DNA of 64,000 bases from Nonomuraea aurantiaca (GTDB lineage: Bacteria; Actinomycetota; Actinomycetes; Streptosporangiales; Streptosporangiaceae): NCBI RefSeq assembly GCF_020215705.1, contig NZ_JAIWNB010000001.1:1054001-1118000 (forward strand), read 5' to 3'. How positions within the stretch are numbered: position 1 is the first letter of the stretch; every line of letters begins with the position of its first letter. This document shows positions 33,863 to 41,844 of the stretch, in pieces. The position numbers and the translations under genes were made by a program. Below the pieces are notes generated by a model that searched no databases, had not been told where the DNA came from, and saw nothing but the letters and a program-made list of their open reading frames with translations.

Positions 33863-34979
33863 CCCGCTCCGGCGTGTCCAGCCAGATGTGCTGGCCCTCG
33901 GGGGTGACCGTCATGCCGAACCGGTCACGGCCGGGCTCGCCCCAGCTCACCCACCGGAAGTAGGCGTCCACGGCCTCCTGCCAGACGGCCCGGTCGCCGA
34001 TCTGGTAGGCGTCGTAATAGTCACGCTTCGGCTCCCAGGCCGCCGCCCCCCACCGGTCGCTGTCACCCATGACCCACATGCGAAAGAAGCCAGGCTCGCG
34101 GTAGGTATGAGAGTGCAGGCGGGTCAGCGCCGAGATCGCCAGATCGGCTCCGGCCGGGGCGTAGGCGAGGGTGCGCGGGTCGACCGTGGTCGTGAAATCG
34201 CGCGCCTCCTCAGGATCGACGGCGGTGACTCCGGCCCACCGCTGGGAGCGCATCATCATGTACGAGGCGAAGCCGGGGAAGCGGCCGATCGCCGTGCCGT
34301 CCGGCCTGACCACGAGCCGCACCGCATGGTTGAGGCCGAAGCCGGGACAGTAGGGGGCGACGATCACCGCGCCGGGCCGGGACTGTGCGATCCAGGCGTA
34401 GGGCACGGTGTGGATGCCGCACGTGACATGCACCCGATCGAAGGGGGCGTGGCCGGGGAAGCCGTACGCGCCATCACCGACGAGAAGATGCGGCTGTACT
34501 CCGGCGGCGACGAGGTTCTTGGCCGCTTGCTCGGCGTTTGCCCTGTCGATCTCGATCGAAGTGACGTTGGTCTCGCCGACCACGTGAGAGAGCAGGGCAG
34601 CGGTCCAGCCGGTGCCGGTGCCCACCTCGAGCACCCGATGGCCGGGTTCGGGGTCCAGCCATTGGAGCAGGTCGGCTACAGTGCTGGGCGCGGAATTGGA
34701 CGAGGTGAAGCCGGTGGCGCCGAGCTGGATCTCGGTGGCACCGTCGTCGAGCTGGGTGACCAGCACGCTGTCTGAGTAGACCACCTCCCACCAGGTATCG
34801 GGGTCGGCGTCGCGGTCGATGATGATCTCACGCTCTTCCATCCCGACGAACCCCTGCGCGATCGACGGGATGAACAAGTGACGGGGAACGGCTCGCAGCG
34901 CGCTGAGCACCCACTTGCTGCGTGGGGAAACGGCCTGGATCTCGTCGAGCATCCGCTCGATTCGGTCGGGGACGTTCAC
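33852..34979 (-). CDS. PIMT-like O-methyltransferase of a RiPP (imiditide-type) locus
   Basis: 375 residues. The first ~215 are a protein-isoaspartate-methyltransferase fold: SSNSAPSTVADLLQWL, SAM motif I VLEVGTGTGWT (116-126), the acidic residue in SIEIDRANAE, and VTCGIHTVPYAWI. An extra ~160-residue C-terminal domain ends with RFGMTVTPEGQHIWLD (353-368). A C-terminal motif of this kind marks RiPP-associated homologues that methylate Asp and drive aspartimide formation (lasso peptides, graspetides, lanthipeptides, imiditides). GTG start overlaps the stop of a 49-residue peptide gene, its probable substrate. Confidence 0.88.
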   Translation of the reverse strand: MNVPDRIERMLDEIQAVSPRSKWVLSALRAVPRHLFIPSIAQGFVGMEEREIIIDRDADPDTWWEVVYSDSVLVTQLDDGATEIQLGATGFTSSNSAPSTVADLLQWLDPEPGHRVLEVGTGTGWTAALLSHVVGETNVTSIEIDRANAEQAAKNLVAAGVQPHLLVGDGAYGFPGHAPFDRVHVTCGIHTVPYAWIAQSRPGAVIVAPYCPGFGLNHAVRLVVRPDGTAIGRFPGFASYMMMRSQRWAGVTAVDPEEARDFTTTVDPRTLAYAPAGADLAISALTRLHSHTYREPGFFRMWVMGDSDRWGAAAWEPKRDYYDAYQIGDRAVWQEAVDAYFRWVSWGEPGRDRFGMTVTPEGQHIWLDTPERVIG

Positions 34980-35125
34980 TTCTTGTCCCCGTTGTTGCCG
35001 TTGTCCTCGTTGCCGCTCTTCCCGCCGTTGTGCTTGCCGTCTCCACCCTCCAACCTGTCTCCGCGGTCGGGCTTCTCAGCAACGAACTCCTTGTACTTCT
35101 TCGACTCGCCTTCGTGCTTACCCAT
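34976..35125 (-). CDS. Putative imiditide-type RiPP precursor peptide
   Basis: 49 residues, starting MGKHEGESKKYKEF, with GGAG eight bases before the ATG. The sequence is extremely polar: Lys/Glu-rich leader-like half, then a Gly/Asn/Asp-rich half containing LEGGDGKHNGG and ending NNGDKK. There is no Cys, Ser/Thr are rare, and there is no hydrophobic core. Five Asp residues (20, 23, 29, 41, 47); D29-G30 is the chemically likeliest succinimide site. The stop codon overlaps the methyltransferase start (GTGA), indicating tight coupling. In the published imiditide class a linear precursor is paired with just such an enzyme. Confidence 0.8.
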   Translation of the reverse strand: MGKHEGESKKYKEFVAEKPDRGDRLEGGDGKHNGGKSGNEDNGNNGDKK

Positions 35126-35217
35126 GACGATCTCCGTCGCCTAGTTAGCGACTCCGCATAGTCATCCCGCCGCAACAATATGGCTACGGAGTGTGATCAG
35201 ACAAGCGGATTCCGCTA

Positions 35218-36900
35218 TCAGGGCAGCAGCATCGCCGGCACGTCGACAGGCTGGGCGCGTAGCAGCTCGCCGAGTGCCTTGGCCTGGGGGTCCATGCGGG
35301 GACTGGCCGCCACGCCCCTGCCCAGCAGGCCGTGGACGACGAAGTTGAGCGCGTGGAGGTTCGGGAGCTCGTAGCGGGTGATCCGGTGGGCCGCCAGGTC
35401 GGGGAGGAGCTCCTTCAGGCGGTCCGTCGTCAGGTGCGCCGCCAGCCAGTCGTACCGCTCCGCCGTGTCGACCCAGACGCCCAGGTTGGCGTTGCCGCCC
35501 TTGTCGCCCGAGCGGGCGCCCGCCAGGCGGCCCAGCGGGAGGCGGACGGTGGGTTGATCCGCCGAGAGCCGCGATGGGGGACGCCGTACGACGTCCGGCT
35601 CCAAGCCGGCCGCTGCCGAGACGCCCACGGGCACGGGGACCTCCTCGCCGTCCAGGAAGACCTGGGCCCGCACCTCCGCGGCCGGTACCAGGACCGGCAA
35701 GTACACCCCGTACGGCGACGCGTTGCCCGGCGGGGTCAGGCCGTAGAAGCCGGGATAGCCGGACAGCCCCGTCTCCACCACGGCCGAGGAGAAGGCGCGG
35801 CCGGCCCGGCGCTGGTCGGCGTCCATGACCGTGATCCGCAGCAGCCCCCCGTCCGCGAGCGTGACGTCCACCGCGTCGAACGACTCCTTCGGCACCCTGG
35901 CCCAGATCGCCTCCTCCGCCACGCGGGCCTTGGCCTCGATGTCCAGGCCCGTCAGGACCAGCGTCATCGTGTTGCGGTATCCGGCCAGGTAGTTGACCGC
36001 GACCTTGAGCGTGCCGGGCGGCGGCTCGCCGCGTACGCCGGAGACGCGCACCCGGTCGGGACCGTCGTCCGTCAGGGTGATGGTGTCGAAGCGGGCCACC
36101 ACGTCGGGCCCGAGGTAGCGGGGCCCGGCGATCTCGTAGACGAGCTGGGCCGTCACCGTGCCGATCGAGACCAGGCCGCCCGTCCCCGGATGCTTGGTGA
36201 TCACAGAGGAGCCGTCTGCGTGCAGCTCGGCGATGGGGAAGCCGCAGTGCGCCAGATCCGGTACGTCCTGGAAGAACGCGTAGTTACCGCCCGTGGCCTG
36301 GCAGCCGCATTCGATGATGTGGCCCGCGACCACCGAGCCCGCCAGGGGATCGAGGTCGCCGGGTCCCCAGCCGTACCGCCAGATGCCGGGGCCCGTCACC
36401 AGGGCCGCGTCCGTGACGCGGCCGGTCACCACGACGTCGGCGCCGGCCGACAGGGCCGCCGCGATCGGGCGGCCGCCCAGGTAGGCGTTGGCGGTCAGGG
36501 GCGTCGCGGCGAGCTGCTCGCCGGTGTCGGCGTTGGTCAGGTCCAGGTCGCGGCCGGTGAGGTCGTCGCCGGTGACGTGGGCGACCTTGGGGGAGAGGCC
36601 GAGGCGGGCGGCGAGCTCGTGTACGGCGGCGGCGCACCCGGCCGGGTCCAGCCCTCCGGCGTTGGTCACGATTTTGATGCCTCTATCGAGGCAGGTGCCG
36701 AGGACCTCTTCGAGCTGGGTCAGGAACGTCGGCGCGTAGCCGGGGCGGCCCTTGAGGCGGTTGCCGGCCAGGATGAGCATCGTCAGCTCCGCCAGCCAGT
36801 CGCCCGTGAGCACGTCGATCGGCCCGCCCTCGACCATCTCCCGCGCGGCCGACAGCCGGTCACCGTAGAAGCCGCTGCAATTGGCGATGCGCAAGGTCAT
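35218..36900 (-). CDS. AtuA-family (DUF1446) protein
   Basis: 560 residues, beginning MTLRIANCSGFYGDRLSAA, with TGDWLAELTMLILAGN, TNAGGLDP, GGRPIAAALSAGADVVVTGRVTDAAL and CGCQATGGN, all characteristic of the acyclic-terpene-utilisation AtuA family. The C-terminal ~100 residues carry LARSGDKGGNANLG-like text (GARSGDKGGNANLGVWV). Exact chemistry is not settled; the family accompanies acyl-CoA carboxylases in terpenoid/branched-chain catabolism. Start overlaps the upstream stop (ATGA). Last gene of the operon that begins at 41744. Confidence 0.9.
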   Translation of the reverse strand: MTLRIANCSGFYGDRLSAAREMVEGGPIDVLTGDWLAELTMLILAGNRLKGRPGYAPTFLTQLEEVLGTCLDRGIKIVTNAGGLDPAGCAAAVHELAARLGLSPKVAHVTGDDLTGRDLDLTNADTGEQLAATPLTANAYLGGRPIAAALSAGADVVVTGRVTDAALVTGPGIWRYGWGPGDLDPLAGSVVAGHIIECGCQATGGNYAFFQDVPDLAHCGFPIAELHADGSSVITKHPGTGGLVSIGTVTAQLVYEIAGPRYLGPDVVARFDTITLTDDGPDRVRVSGVRGEPPPGTLKVAVNYLAGYRNTMTLVLTGLDIEAKARVAEEAIWARVPKESFDAVDVTLADGGLLRITVMDADQRRAGRAFSSAVVETGLSGYPGFYGLTPPGNASPYGVYLPVLVPAAEVRAQVFLDGEEVPVPVGVSAAAGLEPDVVRRPPSRLSADQPTVRLPLGRLAGARSGDKGGNANLGVWVDTAERYDWLAAHLTTDRLKELLPDLAAHRITRYELPNLHALNFVVHGLLGRGVAASPRMDPQAKALGELLRAQPVDVPAMLLP

Positions 36901-37679
36901 ATGCCGGGGACCCACCTGGCCGGACGCTTCTCCATGAAGGCCGCGATGCCCTCCTGGCCCTCCTCGGAGGTGAAGCGCTGGGCGGACAGCGCGGTCATCT
37001 GCCGCAGCCCCTCCTCGAACGACAGCTGCGGCAGCTCCCTGACCAGCCGTTTCGTGATGGCCAGCGCCTCGGGGCCGCCCTTGAGCAGCATCCCGGCATA
37101 GTGCCGCACGGTCGCGTCGAGCTCCTCGGCGGGTACGGCCCGCGTCAGCAGCCCGATCTCCGCCGCCCTGGCCGCGTCGAACACCTCGCCGGTCAGGAAG
37201 TATTCGGCCGCCGCCCGGGGATCGAGCCTGCGCAGGACCGGCACCGAGATCATCGCGGGCACGACGCCGAGCCGTACCTCCGTGAACGCGAAGGAGGCCG
37301 TCACCGGCGCGATCGCGAAGTCGCACGCGGCCACCAGGCCGAGCCCGCCCGCGCGGGCCGTGCCGTTCAGGTGGCAGATGACCGGCTTCGGGCTCTCCCA
37401 GATCAACGAGAGGATCTCCGGGAACGACGCCGTCACCGGCGCGTCGCCGACCCCCGAAGCGGGCTCGACGCGCTGCTCCTTCAGGTCGGCGCCCGAGCAG
37501 AACACCGGCCCCGCGCCGGTCAGCACGATCACCCGGACGTCCGGCTCGGTCAGCGCCCAGTTCAGCCGGCGTTCCAGGTCGCCGAGCAGCCGCACCGACA
37601 GCGCGTTCCTGTTGGCCGGCGAGTCCAGCGTGATCGTCGCGATGCCGCCGTCCAACTCCTTGTGGACCAGGCTAGTCAT
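36897..37679 (-). CDS. Enoyl-CoA hydratase/isomerase family protein
   Basis: 260 residues of the crotonase fold: ITLDSPANRNALSVRLL, oxyanion-hole pieces FCSGADLKE and NGTARAGGLGLVAACDFAIA, then EVRLGVVPAMIS and the C-terminal helix. Glu in EVRLG corresponds to a catalytic position in hydratases. Probably hydrates the product of the carboxylase encoded upstream, as in geranyl- or methylcrotonyl-CoA pathways. Overlaps both neighbours by four bases. Confidence 0.9.
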   Translation of the reverse strand: MTSLVHKELDGGIATITLDSPANRNALSVRLLGDLERRLNWALTEPDVRVIVLTGAGPVFCSGADLKEQRVEPASGVGDAPVTASFPEILSLIWESPKPVICHLNGTARAGGLGLVAACDFAIAPVTASFAFTEVRLGVVPAMISVPVLRRLDPRAAAEYFLTGEVFDAARAAEIGLLTRAVPAEELDATVRHYAGMLLKGGPEALAITKRLVRELPQLSFEEGLRQMTALSAQRFTSEEGQEGIAAFMEKRPARWVPGI

Positions 37680-39529
37680 GAGTCCCCTTCCCGGATGATC
37701 GCCAGCACGGCGCCCGCCTCGACCTGCTGCCCCTTCTCGACGTGTACGCCGGAGACGACGCCGTCGGCGGGCGCGGCGATCTGATGCTCCATCTTCATCG
37801 CCTCCAGCACCAGCACCGCCTGGCCCTTCACCACGCGGTCACCCGGCTCGACCTCGACCCGCAGCACGCTACCCGGCATGGGGGCGAGGAGTGAGCCCGG
37901 CGCGACCTGCTCGACGGGCTCGGGCAGCCGGGGCGCGGGCGTCAGCTCGACGGAACCGCTGGGGGAGTCGACACAGACCTTCCCGTCGTAGCGGGCGATC
38001 TCGAAGGTGTGCCGTACGCCGCCGCGTTCCAGGACGATCCTGGACGGGTCCGCATGGACCAGCTCGATTCCGTCGGGAAGCGGCTCGTAGACGACCTCGG
38101 CCTCGTCGAAGACGGCGCGCGAGGGCTGCGAACGGACGTTCCGCCAGCCGGAGGGCAGGCTGCGCAGGACCGGCGCGGCGGCCCGGTTGGCGGCGGCCTG
38201 GGCGAGGGCGGCGGCCAGTACGGCCAGCTCATCGAGGTGTCTCTGGCCGTGGTCGTGTCCGTCCAGGAACCCGGTGTGCGTGTCCCCAGCCCTGAAGTCA
38301 CGATTTGTCAGGACGCTAACCAGCAGATCCAGGTTGGTGGTTATGCCGTGGATCCGAGCGCGTCGCAGCGCCGTCGTCAGCTTCCGTATCGCCTCGTCCC
38401 GGGACGAGCCATGAGCGATCACTTTGGCGAGCATCGCGTCGTAATGAGCGGAGACGACCGACCCCGCCTCGACCCCCGAATCAACCCGTACGTCCTCAGG
38501 CACCTCGAACCGCCGCAAGACCCCGGTCTGCGGAAGATAGTCCGCGTCCTCCGCGTACAGCCGCACTTCGACCGCATGCCCCTGAGGCGGCGGCGGGGAG
38601 CCCGGCAGCGCCAGCCCCTCGGCCACCTCGATCTGCAGCCGTACCAGGTCCACACCGTAGACCAGCTCGGTGACCGGGTGCTCGACCTGGAGCCGGGTGT
38701 TCATCTCCAGGAAGGCGACTTGATCCCCCTTGACCAGGAACTCCGCCGTCCCGGCCCCGACGTAGCCGATGGTCCTGGCCGCCCTGACCGCCGCCTCGCA
38801 GAGCTCGTCCCTGACCCGCTGGGTGATACCGGGCGAGGGGCATTCCTCCACGACCTTCTGGTGCCGTCGCTGGATGCTGCACTCCCGCTCGCCGAGCGCC
38901 CACACGGTGCCGTGCCGGTCGGCCAGGATCTGGACCTCGACGTGCCTGGCCCCTTCGAGCAGCGGCTCGACGAACACGGTCCCGTCGCCGAACGCCGCCT
39001 CGGACTCGCGCCGCGCCGACGCGATCTCCCGCTCCAGCTCGGCTGGGTCGCGGACCACCCGCATACCCCGCCCGCCACCACCGGCGGATGCTTTCACCAG
39101 CACGGGGAACTCCGTGACGGCTGTCGGCAGCGATGGCAGCACCGGCACCCCGGCCTCGCCCATCAGCCGCTTGGCCTCGATCTTCGACCCCATGGCCGCG
39201 ATCGACGCCGGCGGCGGGCCCACCCACACCAGCCCGGCAGTGAGCACAGCCTGGGCGAAGCCCGCGTTCTCCGACAGGAACCCATATCCCGGATGCACGG
39301 CGTCGGCGCCCGCCGACCGGCAGGCCGCCACGATCCGCTCGATGTCCAGATAGGTCTCCGCGGGCTTGGCGCCGCGCAGCCGTACCGCGTAGTCGGCCTC
39401 GGCCACGTGCGGCGACCCGGCGTCGGCGTCGGAGAAGACGGCCACCGTCTCGATGCCGAGCGAGCGGCAGGTACGGAAGACGCGCCGGGCGATCTCGCCC
39501 CGGTTCGCGACGAGCAGACGAGTGATCAC
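37676..39529 (-). CDS. Acyl-CoA carboxylase alpha subunit (biotin carboxylase + BCCP)
   Basis: 617 residues. Biotin carboxylase N-domain RLLVANRGEIARRVFRT, ATP-grasp ASAGGGGRGMRVV, catalytic EMNTRLQVEHPVTE. A linker domain, then a biotin carrier domain with EAMKMEH; the biotinylated lysine is K579. Uses ATP and bicarbonate to carboxylate biotin, which the beta subunit passes to an acyl-CoA. GTG start overlaps the beta-subunit stop (GTGA). Substrate class (methylcrotonyl or geranyl-CoA) suggested by operon context only. Confidence 0.94.
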   Translation of the reverse strand: MITRLLVANRGEIARRVFRTCRSLGIETVAVFSDADAGSPHVAEADYAVRLRGAKPAETYLDIERIVAACRSAGADAVHPGYGFLSENAGFAQAVLTAGLVWVGPPPASIAAMGSKIEAKRLMGEAGVPVLPSLPTAVTEFPVLVKASAGGGGRGMRVVRDPAELEREIASARRESEAAFGDGTVFVEPLLEGARHVEVQILADRHGTVWALGERECSIQRRHQKVVEECPSPGITQRVRDELCEAAVRAARTIGYVGAGTAEFLVKGDQVAFLEMNTRLQVEHPVTELVYGVDLVRLQIEVAEGLALPGSPPPPQGHAVEVRLYAEDADYLPQTGVLRRFEVPEDVRVDSGVEAGSVVSAHYDAMLAKVIAHGSSRDEAIRKLTTALRRARIHGITTNLDLLVSVLTNRDFRAGDTHTGFLDGHDHGQRHLDELAVLAAALAQAAANRAAAPVLRSLPSGWRNVRSQPSRAVFDEAEVVYEPLPDGIELVHADPSRIVLERGGVRHTFEIARYDGKVCVDSPSGSVELTPAPRLPEPVEQVAPGSLLAPMPGSVLRVEVEPGDRVVKGQAVLVLEAMKMEHQIAAPADGVVSGVHVEKGQQVEAGAVLAIIREGDS

Positions 39530-41115
39530 GGCCGGAACACCCCGAATCCCGCCGCCTCGGGCACCGCGGCGCTGTTGATCGCCGACAGGCACAGCCCCAG
39601 CACGGTCCTGGTGTCGCGCGGGTCGATCACCCCGTCGTCGTAGAGCCGCCCCGACAGGAAGTACGGCAGTGACTCCGCCTCGATCTGCGCCTCCACCATC
39701 GCCCGCATGGCCGCGTCGCCCTCCTCGTCGTACACCTGACCACGGGCCTCGGCCGACGCCCGCCCGACGATCGACAGCACCCCGGCGAGCTGCGTGGGCC
39801 CCATCACCGCCGACTTCGCGCTCGGCCACGCGAACAGGAACCGCGGATCGTAGGCCCGGCCGCACATCCCGTAGTTTCCGGCCCCGTAGGAGGCGCCCAT
39901 CACCACGGTGAGGTGCGGCACCGTCGAGTTGGACACCGCGTTGATCATCATCGCGCCGTGCTTGATGATGCCGCCCTGCTCGTAGTCTTTGCCGACCATG
40001 TAACCGGTCGTGTTCTGGAGGAACAGCAACGGAGTGCGCGACTGGTTCGCGAGCTGGATGAACTGGGTCGCCTTCTGCGATTCCTCGCTGAACAGCACCC
40101 CGCGCGCGTTGGCCAGGATCCCGATCGGATAGCCGTGCAACCGCGCCCACCCCGTCACCAGGGAGGCCCCGTACAGCGGCTTGAACTCCTCGAACTCGCT
40201 GCCGTCCACGATCCGCGCGATCACCTCGCGCGGATCGAACGGCACCTTCAGGTCCTGCGGCACGATCCCGAGGAGCTCTTCGACCGGATATCGCGGCTCT
40301 TGTACGGCCTGAGGCTCCGTGCCGAGCTTGCGCCAGTTGAGCGACCGGACGATCTGCCGCCCGATCCGCAGCGCGTCGTGCTCGTCGAGGGCCAGGTAGT
40401 CGGCCAGGCCGCTGGTGCGCGCGTGCATGTCGGCCCCGCCGAGCGACTCGTCGTCGGACTCCTCGCCGGTCGCCATCTTGACCAGCGGCGGCCCGCCGAG
40501 GAACACCTTGGCCCGCTCCTTCACCATCACCACGTAGTCGCTCATTCCGGGCACGTAGGCCCCACCGGCCGTGGAGTTGCCGAACACGAGCGCGATCGTC
40601 GGAATCCCCGCCGCCGACATCCGCGTCAGGTCCCGAAATATCCGCCCACCCGGGATGAAGATCTCCTTCTGCGTCGGCAGGTCCGCGCCACCGCTCTCCA
40701 CCAGATTGACGTACGGCAGGCGGTTCTGGAGCGCGATGTCGGCGGCCCTGAGCGACTTCTTGAGCGTCCACGGGTTCGACGCGCCGCCCCTGACCGTCGG
40801 ATCGTTCGCGGTGATCACGCACTCGACGCCCTCGATCACCCCGATCCCGGTGACCATGCTGGCACCCACCGGGAACTCGCTGCCCCACGCGGCCAGTGGC
40901 GACAGCTCCAGGAAGGGGGAGTCGGGATCGACGAGCAGCTCGATCCGCTCGCGGGCCAGCAGCTTGCCCCGTTTCCGGTGCCGCTCCACGTATTTGTCGC
41001 CGCCGCCCGCGACCGCCTTGGCCTGCTCGGCGTCGAGCTCGTCCAGTTTGCCCAGCATCGCCGCGCGCCGCTCCTGATGGTCGGCGCCGCTGGGATCGAG
41101 CCTGCTCCGGATCAC
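39526..41115 (-). CDS. Acyl-CoA carboxylase beta subunit (carboxyltransferase)
   Basis: 529 residues. Start GTG at 41115, four bases behind AGGAGG and overlapping the TetR stop. Typical methylcrotonyl/geranyl-type features: KRGKLLARERIELLVDP, VTGIGVIEGVECVITANDPTVRGG, LVESGGADLP, FGNSTAGGAYVPGMSDY, and AVMGPTQLAGVL in the C-terminal half. Transfers carboxyl from biotin to the acyl-CoA. Functions with the alpha subunit encoded next. Confidence 0.93.
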   Translation of the reverse strand: MIRSRLDPSGADHQERRAAMLGKLDELDAEQAKAVAGGGDKYVERHRKRGKLLARERIELLVDPDSPFLELSPLAAWGSEFPVGASMVTGIGVIEGVECVITANDPTVRGGASNPWTLKKSLRAADIALQNRLPYVNLVESGGADLPTQKEIFIPGGRIFRDLTRMSAAGIPTIALVFGNSTAGGAYVPGMSDYVVMVKERAKVFLGGPPLVKMATGEESDDESLGGADMHARTSGLADYLALDEHDALRIGRQIVRSLNWRKLGTEPQAVQEPRYPVEELLGIVPQDLKVPFDPREVIARIVDGSEFEEFKPLYGASLVTGWARLHGYPIGILANARGVLFSEESQKATQFIQLANQSRTPLLFLQNTTGYMVGKDYEQGGIIKHGAMMINAVSNSTVPHLTVVMGASYGAGNYGMCGRAYDPRFLFAWPSAKSAVMGPTQLAGVLSIVGRASAEARGQVYDEEGDAAMRAMVEAQIEAESLPYFLSGRLYDDGVIDPRDTRTVLGLCLSAINSAAVPEAAGFGVFRP

Positions 41116-41744
41116 ACGCCCTCCTGTTGCCAACTTGACGCCGATGTCAACCCGATGGCCCTGGCCCAGAGCTTGGTGAGCAGCTCCACGGCCGTCCGCT
41201 CGTCGGCCCGCTCGCCCAGGTCAAGCCAGACGTGGGCGAAGTGCTCCACCATCCCGCCCAGCATGACGGCCGTCAGCCGGGGATCGAGCGCCGGGTCGGC
41301 CAGCCCTTGCTCCTGCAATCGCCGCAGCCCCTCGGCACCCCGCCGGACGAACACCTCGCGCAGCTCCAGCAGCAGCCCACGCAGGCTCTCCTCGGCGGTG
41401 GCGGCCTGTTCGAGCATCCTGACCAGCCGCGAGTTGGCCGCCCAGGCACGCAGGTAGAGCCGGTTGGCCGCCTCGATGCGCGCGTAGGGGTCGCCGGGAA
41501 CGCCGGGCCCCACGACGCTCGCCGTGAACATCTCCCCGACCACCGCCGCCGCCACCTCGCCGAACAGGGCTTCCTTGGAGTCGAAGTAGGTGTAGAAGGT
41601 GCCGTGGGAGACCCCGGCGCGGGCGCACACGTCGTCGATGCGCACCGCCTCGTAGCCGTGCTCGTCGAACGCCTCCCGGCCCGCCCGTACGAGCGCGTCC
41701 CTCGTACGCCGTCCTCTGGCGGTCAGCTCGGACTTGACGATCAC
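41112..41744 (-). CDS. TetR-family regulator of the carboxylase operon
   Basis: 210 residues. N-terminal helix-turn-helix: AVRIDDVCARAGVSHGTFYTYF followed by KEALF. The remaining domain is helical. First gene of the five-gene operon; its TGA overlaps the carboxyltransferase GTG. A perfect ACTAGCG/CGCTAGT palindrome starts five bases before its start codon, so it very likely represses its own operon. Confidence 0.92.
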   Translation of the reverse strand: MIVKSELTARGRRTRDALVRAGREAFDEHGYEAVRIDDVCARAGVSHGTFYTYFDSKEALFGEVAAAVVGEMFTASVVGPGVPGDPYARIEAANRLYLRAWAANSRLVRMLEQAATAEESLRGLLLELREVFVRRGAEGLRRLQEQGLADPALDPRLTAVMLGGMVEHFAHVWLDLGERADERTAVELLTKLWARAIGLTSASSWQQEGV

Positions 41745-41748
41745 GTCA

Positions 41749-41767
41749 ACTAGCGTAACCCGCTAGT
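41749..41767. promoter_or_regulatory. ACTAGCG-n5-CGCTAGT operator
   Basis: A 19-bp inverted repeat with perfect 7-bp arms, five bases upstream of the TetR start codon. Placement would block transcription of the whole carboxylase operon. Binding by the adjacent TetR is inferred. Confidence 0.75.
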
Positions 41768-41782
41768 CCGGCACGAGAAAAG

Positions 41783-41814
41783 CCCTCCACGACGATCCTT
41801 TCCGTCGTGGAGGG
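41783..41814 (-). terminator. Terminator of the Ser/Thr kinase gene
   Basis: CCCTCCACGACG and CGTCGTGGAGGG form a perfect 12-bp stem with an 8-base loop. On the minus strand it is followed by CTTTTC. It lies 31 bp beyond the kinase stop and just before the TetR promoter. Extra CGTGGAGGGC copies continue to 41840. Confidence 0.8.
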
Positions 41815-41844
41815 CCGTCGTGGAGGGCTTCGTGGAGGGCTATG

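Noticed and set aside
33852..34979. Housekeeping protein-repair L-isoaspartate methyltransferase
   Set aside because: Too long (375 versus about 210 residues), with a RiPP-type C-terminal extension and an overlapping peptide gene.
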